36,502 bases of DNA, from NCBI RefSeq assembly GCF_004362015.1, contig NZ_SNWW01000008.1:258735-295236 (forward strand), in the 5' to 3' direction. Shown here one piece after another: positions 31,173 through 36,502 of the stretch. The notes under the pieces were generated by a model. That model was not told the origin of the DNA. It saw only the letters and a list, made by a program, of their open reading frames with translations, and searched no databases. Source of the stretch: Flavobacterium chryseum (GTDB lineage: Bacteria; Bacteroidota; Bacteroidia; Flavobacteriales; Flavobacteriaceae). How positions within the stretch are numbered: the first letter of the stretch is position 1; every line of letters starts with the position of its first letter. Made by a program: the position numbers and the translations under genes.

Positions 31173-32621
31173 ATGAGTAAAAAATCTTTGTACCAAAAAG
31201 AGGTATCCTTACAAGTCGACCGAAGAAGAGCCGGTGTCGAATTAATAAAAGTCATAAGCGATTTATGGTATGATAAATCCATAGAAATGGTTTTATTCAA
31301 GAATCAATTATTAGACAAAAACGTTAGCGACATAATCAATTTGCATCAATATGCAGGTGAATTTGTTGGTAAGCCAATAACTATTTTTGATTCGGTTGAA
31401 ATTGCAAAAGTTATTTTAACATTAGATCTTCCGCCTGCAAAACTGGATCTTGGAAAACTGACTTACGAATATTGTTTAGAAGAGGAAAAATATCCTGACG
31501 CAAGATATTTTGTACTTGACAAATTGAAAAAAGCAAAATCGTCAGAAGAAATTCAACCAAAAGATGTTGTTTTATATGGTTTTGGGAGAATTGGCAGATT
31601 ATTAGCCAGAGAGTTAATGTCTAAAACAGGAAAAGGAAACCAATTGCGTTTGAGAGCAATTGTAACCCGTGACAAAAATGATGCATCGATTTTAGAGAAA
31701 AGAGCTTCTTTATTACGATACGATTCTATTCACGGAGATTTTCAAGGATCTGTAATTGCAGATTCCAAAAATAATGCTTTGATAATCAACGGAACTACCG
31801 TTCATATTATAAGTGCAAATAATCCTGAAGAAATTGATTATACGGAACACGGAATTAATGATGCACTAGTTATTGATAATACAGGGGCTTTTACAACTGA
31901 AGAAGCTTTAAAAAGACATTTAACTTCTAAAGGAGTTAGTAAAGTTTTATTGACAGCTCCCGGAAAAGGAGTTCCTAATATTGTTCATGGCGTAAATCAT
32001 AACCAATATAATCCCGACGAAATAAATATTTTCTCTGCAGCATCTTGTACTACCAATGCTATAACGCCAATTTTAAAAGTTATTGAAGATACTTTGGGAG
32101 TTACAAAAGGGCATTTAGAAACCATTCATGCTTATACCAATGATCAGAATTTGGTAGATAATATGCACAAAAAATACCGTCGCGGAAGAGCTGCTGCATT
32201 AAACATGGTTATTACCGAAACTGGTGCCGGAAGCGCTGTTGCCAAAGCAATACCTTCTCTTGAAGGAAAATTAACTTCGAATGCTATTAGAGTTCCGGTT
32301 CCAAACGGCTCTTTAGTTGTTTTAAATTTAGAAGTTAAAAAAGCTACTTCAATTTTGGCAATTAATAAAATAATGAAAAAATATGCTTTAGAAGGTGAAC
32401 TTGTAGAGCAAATTAAATATTCATTAAATAATGAATTAGTTTCGTCTGATATTGTTGGAACTTCTGCGCCTTCAATTTATGACAGCAATGCTACAATAGT
32501 TTCAAAAGATGGAAAAAGTATTGTTCTTTATATTTGGTACGATAATGAATTTGGTTACAGTCATCAGGTTATTCGTTTAGCCAAATACATTGCAAAAGTG
32601 AGACGCTTTACTTACTATTAA
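31173..32621 (+). CDS. Glyceraldehyde-3-phosphate dehydrogenase, long form with N-terminal extension
   Basis: A 482-residue GAPDH. The NAD-binding GFGRIG lies only at 136-141, so about 130 residues precede the usual start (normal length about 335). The catalytic Cys292 is in SAASCTTNAI, followed by IHAYTNDQNLVDN, RAAALNMVITETGAG and WYDNEFGYSHQ, all standard. The N-terminal part (ELIKVISDLWYDKSIEM, ILTLDLPPAKLDLG) has no obvious motif. This long type is a separate family in Bacteroidetes, distinct from the glycolytic short form; its direction (glycolysis or gluconeogenesis) and cofactor preference are not settled by sequence. Single gene with own promoter and terminator. Confidence 0.93.
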   Translation: MSKKSLYQKEVSLQVDRRRAGVELIKVISDLWYDKSIEMVLFKNQLLDKNVSDIINLHQYAGEFVGKPITIFDSVEIAKVILTLDLPPAKLDLGKLTYEYCLEEEKYPDARYFVLDKLKKAKSSEEIQPKDVVLYGFGRIGRLLARELMSKTGKGNQLRLRAIVTRDKNDASILEKRASLLRYDSIHGDFQGSVIADSKNNALIINGTTVHIISANNPEEIDYTEHGINDALVIDNTGAFTTEEALKRHLTSKGVSKVLLTAPGKGVPNIVHGVNHNQYNPDEINIFSAASCTTNAITPILKVIEDTLGVTKGHLETIHAYTNDQNLVDNMHKKYRRGRAAALNMVITETGAGSAVAKAIPSLEGKLTSNAIRVPVPNGSLVVLNLEVKKATSILAINKIMKKYALEGELVEQIKYSLNNELVSSDIVGTSAPSIYDSNATIVSKDGKSIVLYIWYDNEFGYSHQVIRLAKYIAKVRRFTYY

Positions 32622-32645
32622 TATAAACCAAAACCAAATATTCTT

Positions 32646-32676
32646 AAAACCATCAAGTTTTTCTTGGTGGTTTTTG
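32646..32676. terminator. Bidirectional terminator between GAPDH and Lrp-like genes
   Basis: AAAACCATCAAG and CTTGGTGGTTTT form a stem (one G-T or A-G irregularity) with a T-rich loop and T-run. It lies between two convergent genes. Confidence 0.85.
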
Positions 32677-32683
32677 TTTTGAT

Positions 32684-33142
32684 TTAAATTGGTAAAACAG
32701 TTGTGCTTTTTACTTCTGAAATTACAAAAACAGTATTTATAAGGGAAACCTCAGGTAAAATAGATAATTTTTTTTGATGAAAGTGATGGTAACTTTCCAT
32801 ATCAGGAATGATTATTTTAAGCATATAATCGAAATTTCCAGATACGTAATTACATTCTACCACCTCGGGCAAATTCAAAATTGATTGATTAAATCCTTCA
32901 GAAGTATCATACGTTTGCTTTGTAAGCGTAACCTGGCAATAAACTGTTAGATTATTACCTAGTTTTTTCTTGTTTAAAATAGAAACATATTTTTCTATAA
33001 CGCCTTCTTTTTCAAGACGTTTAACCCGATCATGAACAGGTGTTAATGATAAGTTTATTTTGCTTGCAATGTCTTTAAGGGTGTAATGAGCATCAACCTG
33101 TAAAAGACGTAAGATTTTTTTGTCAATTTCATCTAAAGCCAT
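32684..33142 (-). CDS. Lrp/AsnC family transcriptional regulator
   Basis: A 152-residue regulator. The N-terminal winged HTH (about 3-60) contains LDEIDKKILRLLQVDAHYTLKDIASKINLS and TPVHDRVKRLEKEGVIEKY. The C-terminal RAM (ligand-binding) domain follows, with VECNYVSGNFDYMLKI. Lrp/AsnC proteins sense amino acids and form octamers. It is divergent from ald across 201 bp, which makes ald a probable target. A TTTCTTT/AAAGAAA inverted repeat (33183-33198) about 45 bp upstream of its ATG could serve autoregulation. Confidence 0.94.
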   Translation of the reverse strand: MALDEIDKKILRLLQVDAHYTLKDIASKINLSLTPVHDRVKRLEKEGVIEKYVSILNKKKLGNNLTVYCQVTLTKQTYDTSEGFNQSILNLPEVVECNYVSGNFDYMLKIIIPDMESYHHFHQKKLSILPEVSLINTVFVISEVKSTTVLPI

Positions 33143-33238
33143 AGCGAAAACGATATAATTAATATTTAAAATTCAGTCATTTTTTCTTTTTAAAGAAACA
33201 AAAACACTTGTAAAAAGAAAAATTTACTGTAAAAATAC

Positions 33239-33264
33239 TAAATAAAATAATATTTTCTTATTTA
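33239..33264. promoter_or_regulatory. Candidate Lrp operator upstream of ald
   Basis: A 26-bp imperfect palindrome beginning TAAATAA and ending TTATTTA, 22 of 26 positions symmetric, is centred about 60 bp before the expected ald transcript start. The position fits an Lrp/AsnC activator site, but AT-rich palindromes arise by chance. Confidence 0.4.
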
Positions 33265-33271
33265 TCTACTG

Positions 33272-33305
33272 TTTATCCATAATATCTTCTCTATCTGTAG
33301 CTTTG
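33272..33305 (+). promoter_or_regulatory. Promoter of ald
   Basis: TAGCTTTG (33298-33305) is a perfect -7 box; TTTA (33272-33275) is a possible -33 box with 22-bp spacing. The leader to the ATG is about 30 nt. Confidence 0.6.
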
Positions 33306-33343
33306 TAACAACAAATTCAAAAGAAACTAAAAAAATATAACAG

Positions 33344-34462
33344 ATGATAATAGGTGTTCCTAAAGAAATTAAAAATAATGAAAATCGTGTTGCTCTAACA
33401 CCTGCAGGTGTTTCTGAAATGAAAAATAACGGACATACAGTATATGTTCAATCAACTGCTGGTTTAGGAAGTGGATTTAGCGACGAAGAATATACAAATG
33501 CTGGTGCTGTAGTTTTAGCAACTATTGAAGAAGTATATGCTATCGCTGAAATGATCATTAAAGTAAAAGAGCCAATTGCTTCTGAATATCCATTAATCAA
33601 AAAAGATCAATTACTTTTCACATACTTTCACTTTGCTTCATCAGAGCCTTTAACGCATGCTATGCTTGAAAAAGGAGCTGTATGTTTAGCTTATGAAACA
33701 GTTGAAAAAGCAGATCGTAGTTTACCATTATTAGTTCCTATGTCTGAAGTTGCAGGTCGTATGGCAATTCAACAAGGGGCAAAATATCTTGAAAAACCAT
33801 TAAAAGGAAGAGGAATTCTTTTAGGTGGTGTTCCAGGTGTTCCACCAGCAAAAGTATTAGTTTTAGGTGGAGGTATCGTAGGAACTCAGGCTGCAAAAAT
33901 GGCTGCTGGTTTAGGTGCTCAGGTTACTATTATGGATTTAAGTTTGCCACGTTTACGTCATTTAGATGATATCATGCCGGCAAATGTAAATACCGAAATG
34001 TCTAATCATTATAATATCACAAGAGCAATTAAAGATGCTGATTTAATAGTTGGAGCTGTTTTAATTCCAGGAGCAAAAGCACCTCACTTAATTACTCGTG
34101 ATATGCTAAAATTAATGCGTCCGGGAACTGTAGTTGTTGACGTTGCAGTTGATCAAGGTGGTTGTATTGAAACTTGTACTCCAACAACGCACGAAAATCC
34201 TACATTTATTATTGATGATATTGTTCACTACTGTGTGGCTAATATGCCAGGTGCTGTTCCTTACACATCAACTTTGGCTTTAACAAATGCTACATTACCT
34301 TACGCTGTACAATTGGCAAACAAAGGATGGCAAAAAGCTTGTAACGAAAATGAAGAATTAAAAAAAGGATTAAATATTGCTAACGGAAAAATCCTTTACA
34401 AAGGAGTTGCTGAAGCCTGGAATCTTCCTTTTAACGAAGAATTAGTGTTAGCAAACGCATAG
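33344..34462 (+). CDS. ald: Alanine dehydrogenase
   Basis: NAD-dependent oxidative deamination of L-alanine to pyruvate and ammonia, reversible. The 372-residue protein starts MIIGVPKEIKNNENRVALTP, a typical AlaDH start. The catalytic pair Lys75 (VKEP) and His96 (YFHFA) is present at the positions known from the Mycobacterium enzyme. The nucleotide loop VLVLGGGIVGTQAAKMA follows PGVPPAKV. VDQGGCIETCTPTTHENP near the end is family-typical. Divergent from an Lrp/AsnC regulator, which is a common arrangement for alanine catabolism. Ends at the terminator at 34503. Confidence 0.97.
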   Translation: MIIGVPKEIKNNENRVALTPAGVSEMKNNGHTVYVQSTAGLGSGFSDEEYTNAGAVVLATIEEVYAIAEMIIKVKEPIASEYPLIKKDQLLFTYFHFASSEPLTHAMLEKGAVCLAYETVEKADRSLPLLVPMSEVAGRMAIQQGAKYLEKPLKGRGILLGGVPGVPPAKVLVLGGGIVGTQAAKMAAGLGAQVTIMDLSLPRLRHLDDIMPANVNTEMSNHYNITRAIKDADLIVGAVLIPGAKAPHLITRDMLKLMRPGTVVVDVAVDQGGCIETCTPTTHENPTFIIDDIVHYCVANMPGAVPYTSTLALTNATLPYAVQLANKGWQKACNENEELKKGLNIANGKILYKGVAEAWNLPFNEELVLANA

Positions 34463-34502
34463 TTGCTAGCATTAAATAAGTGCTTACTAAATCACTAAAT
34501 TT

Positions 34503-34534
34503 AAAAGGCTTTTCTTAATTGAAAAGCCTTTTTT
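34503..34534 (+). terminator. Terminator of ald
   Basis: AAAAGGCTTTTC-TTAATT-GAAAAGCCTTTT is a perfect 12-bp stem with T-run. It is symmetrical enough to act from both sides. Confidence 0.9.
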
Positions 34535-34538
34535 GCAT

Positions 34539-34575
34539 AAAAAAACCTGTCTAGCTTTTAGACAGGTTTTTTTTT
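34539..34575 (-). terminator. Terminator of pafA
   Basis: AAACCTGTCTA and TAGACAGGTTT form a perfect stem flanked by A- and T-runs. It lies 14 bp past the pafA stop and back to back with the ald terminator, so each gene has its own. Confidence 0.88.
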
Positions 34576-34589
34576 AGTTGTATCGCCGT

Positions 34590-36206
34590 TTATTTTTCAT
34601 CCAAAACTTCTTGCAGTACTTTTGCTTCAGTTCCATTAGGAAAAGCAACCTTAATTTTCTGAGCTATTGTTGGAGCGATTTCAGTAATTTCTTTTTTATC
34701 ATAAGATTCACCCTTTTTAATATGCCATCCGTAAAAAATAGCAGGAACATGAGTGTCATAGCTATATGGTGTTCCGTGCGACGTTCCAGTAGTTGAATAT
34801 TCGATATCACCCGGTTTGTCTATAATAACCATGTCGCCATCTTGTGTAACATCATATCCTTTTGCAACAAAATTTAAATAATAGTCATTTCCTGAATTAG
34901 CTAAAATTTCTTCTTCTGTATATACCTTTTTAATTTGTGGCTGAGTAATTAAAAATTCTTTAAAAGCTTGTTTTACTTTACTTAATTCTAGTCCTTTATC
35001 TTTTATGATTTGTTTATTGAAATAAAGATTAAAATTTGAATAATTTAAAACTAAATCAACTCCAAAAGTTTTGATCGAGAAATCCTGAAAGCTTTTTTTA
35101 ACATCTTTCGAAGGGTAATTATCTACATTGTATTTATGATCTTTCAAATAAATTACATTTTCTGCACCCGCATGATCAGCAGTTAGGAAAAGTAAGTAAT
35201 TATCTTTCCCAACTGTTTTGTCAAGATAATTAAGAAAATCCGCAATGGTTTGATCTAATCTTAAGTAAGTATCCTGAAGCTCCATAGAACGTGGCCCTAA
35301 TAAATGCCCAACATAATCTGTAGAAGAAAAACTTACCGTTAAAAAATCAGTAATATTATCTTTACCCAGTTCTTCCTTTTCAATTGCTTTCATTGCAAAT
35401 TCAGCCAATAAATCGTTACCATAAGGAGTGACTCTTAAAATACCAGCATCATTTTTCTCATACATTGTTTTTAAATCGTATGGAAAAACTGGCGCTGAAT
35501 TACCATACAATTTCCCTTCATATGGGTTATTATCTGGTAGGCTCTCATTATATGTGGCAGCTGGTTTATATAAGTCCCAGCCTTTATTAATGTAAGGCAT
35601 ATAATGTTTCTCATTATTAAATTGATAAACCCATTCTGGTAATTTTGCACCGTAAAAACTACTAGAAATAAAAGAACCGGTTTTGCTGTACCAGAAAGCC
35701 CAGTTAGCAAAATGGCCTGCAGGTAAAATTGCACCGCGATCTTTAAGGCTCATTCCAATAACTTTTCCTTGAAAATTAGTTGCCATTCTTACTTCATCAG
35801 TTATCGTTGTACTTTGAAGATTTTTTGGAGACATAGCACCCTCTTCAACTGTTCCATCTCCTATAGTTTTTACTGAAGCGTCATCTGTGCAATACACATC
35901 TTTATCAAGTGATCTACTGAACCATTCGTTCCCAACAATTCCATGAGTTGCAGGTGTAGTACCAGTATAAATTGATGCATGACCAGGAGCAGTATATGTT
36001 GGCATGTAGTTATAATGCATATTTTGAAAAGTATATCCATTATCCATTAGTCTCTTAAATCCATTAGGTGAAAAATCATCTGAAAACCGATATAAATATT
36101 CCATTTTCATCTGATCTATTACAATACCGACAACTAACTTGGGGCGTTGTTGAGCACTTAAATTTGAGATAACAAATAATGTCAACAATACAATACTTTT
36201 TTTCAT
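34590..36206 (-). CDS. pafA: Alkaline phosphatase, PafA type
   Basis: A secreted phosphate monoesterase of the alkaline phosphatase superfamily, 538 residues from the ATG at 36206. That start gives a clean signal peptide (MKKSIVLLTLFVISNLSA-QQ). A longer frame to 36251 adds a tail that the -7 box (36229-36236) rules out. Thr72 in TYTAPGHAS is the PafA nucleophile; Asp31 (VIDQ) and the DHAGAE motif are metal ligands, and further His/Asp groups follow. The insertion region with NDEW and the loop rich in Tyr and Asn are typical of the family. PafA is the main phosphate-scavenging, phosphate-insensitive phosphatase of Flavobacteria. It is next to an rRNA operon, with no pho regulator adjacent. 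Confidence 0.94.
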   Translation of the reverse strand: MKKSIVLLTLFVISNLSAQQRPKLVVGIVIDQMKMEYLYRFSDDFSPNGFKRLMDNGYTFQNMHYNYMPTYTAPGHASIYTGTTPATHGIVGNEWFSRSLDKDVYCTDDASVKTIGDGTVEEGAMSPKNLQSTTITDEVRMATNFQGKVIGMSLKDRGAILPAGHFANWAFWYSKTGSFISSSFYGAKLPEWVYQFNNEKHYMPYINKGWDLYKPAATYNESLPDNNPYEGKLYGNSAPVFPYDLKTMYEKNDAGILRVTPYGNDLLAEFAMKAIEKEELGKDNITDFLTVSFSSTDYVGHLLGPRSMELQDTYLRLDQTIADFLNYLDKTVGKDNYLLFLTADHAGAENVIYLKDHKYNVDNYPSKDVKKSFQDFSIKTFGVDLVLNYSNFNLYFNKQIIKDKGLELSKVKQAFKEFLITQPQIKKVYTEEEILANSGNDYYLNFVAKGYDVTQDGDMVIIDKPGDIEYSTTGTSHGTPYSYDTHVPAIFYGWHIKKGESYDKKEITEIAPTIAQKIKVAFPNGTEAKVLQEVLDEK

Positions 36207-36228
36207 ATTTAAATTATAATATTTAATA

Positions 36229-36236
36229 CAAAAATA
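36229..36236 (-). promoter_or_regulatory. -7 promoter box of pafA
   Basis: TATTTTTG on the minus strand fits TAnnTTTG and would start the message about 16 nt before the ATG at 36206. This supports that start. No good -33 box is seen; no Pho-box-like repeat is recognised. Confidence 0.5.
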
Positions 36237-36413
36237 CAGATTCACATTCAAAAAGGCTAATACGACATAGTTTAAAACCCAAAATTGACTTTAATTTAAC
36301 AGAAGTAAAAACAGTTGATCTTTAGTTGAAGCTTAAAACATTCGCACACTATTCTTAATGAAATTTTAAACCCCTAAGTGAGAGAGCACATGGAAGAAAA
36401 ACTGATCTAAACG

Positions 36414-36447
36414 AAAAAACCCTTCATCTTATGATGAAGGGTTTTTA
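36414..36447 (-). terminator. Terminator of the rRNA operon
   Basis: AAAACCCTTCATC-TTAT-GATGAAGGGTTTT is a perfect 13-bp stem with flanking A- and T-runs, immediately after the 5S rRNA 3' end. Confidence 0.92.
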
Positions 36448-36455
36448 AAAAGAAA

Positions 36456-36502
36456 GGCGACGACATACTCTCCCACATAACTGCAGTACCATCTGCGCAG
36501 GC
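36456..36502 (-). rRNA. rrf: 5S rRNA, 3' part (gene runs off the right edge)
   Basis: On the minus strand the window begins inside the 5S gene with GCCTGCGCAGATGGTACTGC and ends with GTATGTCGTCGCC, the conserved 3' third of bacterial 5S rRNA in its Bacteroidetes form (TGTGGGAGAGTATGTCG). The exact 3' end is uncertain by a few bases. The terminator follows at once. The 23S and 16S genes must lie beyond the right edge. Confidence 0.93.

Noticed and set aside
34503..34575. Two adjacent stems after ald as a mobile element
   Set aside because: They are two independent terminators for the convergent ald and pafA genes, each with A- and T-runs.
36207..36251. N-terminal extension of PafA up to 36251
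   Set aside because: It would put 15 residues before an ideal signal peptide, and the -7 box lies inside the extension.

Overview
The window is a low-GC chromosomal segment of a Bacteroidota bacterium, most probably a Flavobacterium or close relative. The signs are: TAnnTTTG promoter elements (the Bacteroidetes -7 box), start codons without Shine-Dalgarno sequences, a partial 5S rRNA of flavobacterial type, a flavobacterial DnaJ variant, and several families of intergenic inverted repeats. Almost all of it is coding and housekeeping. I see no prophage, transposase, CRISPR array, toxin or defence locus, and no tRNA.

Layout, left to right. 1-7.5 kb, minus strand: an alpha/beta hydrolase cut by the window edge, a one-domain DEAD-box-like protein, a sigma-54 activator without a DNA-binding domain, an ABC-2 exporter pair (permease, ATPase), dnaJ and grpE. 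7.2-7.66 kb: a 443-bp gap with the grpE promoter, a possible small RNA, a terminator and a dispersed repeat. 7.7-12 kb: hisS (-), a MacB-type permease (+), prmC and a GNAT acetyltransferase (-). 12.1-14.5 kb (+): ribD overlapping a HAD phosphatase gene, then a YigZ/IMPACT protein. 14.6-20.4 kb: a thioesterase (-) divergent from dnaA, then a run of + genes (low-MW phosphatase, tetrapyrrole-methylase-fold methyltransferase, TonB-C protein, aminotransferase, dienoyl-CoA-reductase-like SDR). 20.7-25.3 kb (+): udk, a DivIC/FtsB-like division protein and both methylmalonyl-CoA mutase subunits. 25.4-29.5 kb (-): dapF, a GNAT, mltG, a DUF2279 protein and a lysozyme-like protein, a group with a cell-wall flavour. 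29.6-34.5 kb: degP/htrA (+), a long-form GAPDH (+), an Lrp/AsnC regulator (-) divergent from alanine dehydrogenase (+). 34.6-36.5 kb: PafA-type alkaline phosphatase (-), then the terminator and 3' end of a 5S rRNA gene whose rRNA operon lies beyond the right edge.

Functional links: grpE-dnaJ are co-chaperones of DnaK. dapF makes meso-diaminopimelate for peptidoglycan, and mltG and the lysozyme-like protein act on the glycan. The two mutase genes form one propionate/succinyl-CoA enzyme. The lrp-ald divergence suggests local control of alanine catabolism.

I found no clearly new multi-gene system. The observations most worth following are: three genes with no ATG whose TTG start lies inside a perfect TAnnTTTG box; an NtrC-like activator with no HTH and a GAFTSA loop; a DnaJ that keeps only one of its two zinc centres; a possible small RNA upstream of hisS's terminator; an identical leader repeat just upstream of the natB-like and hisS start codons; and a palindrome placed as a likely Lrp operator before ald. 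All calls rest on reading the sequence; no database search was run.
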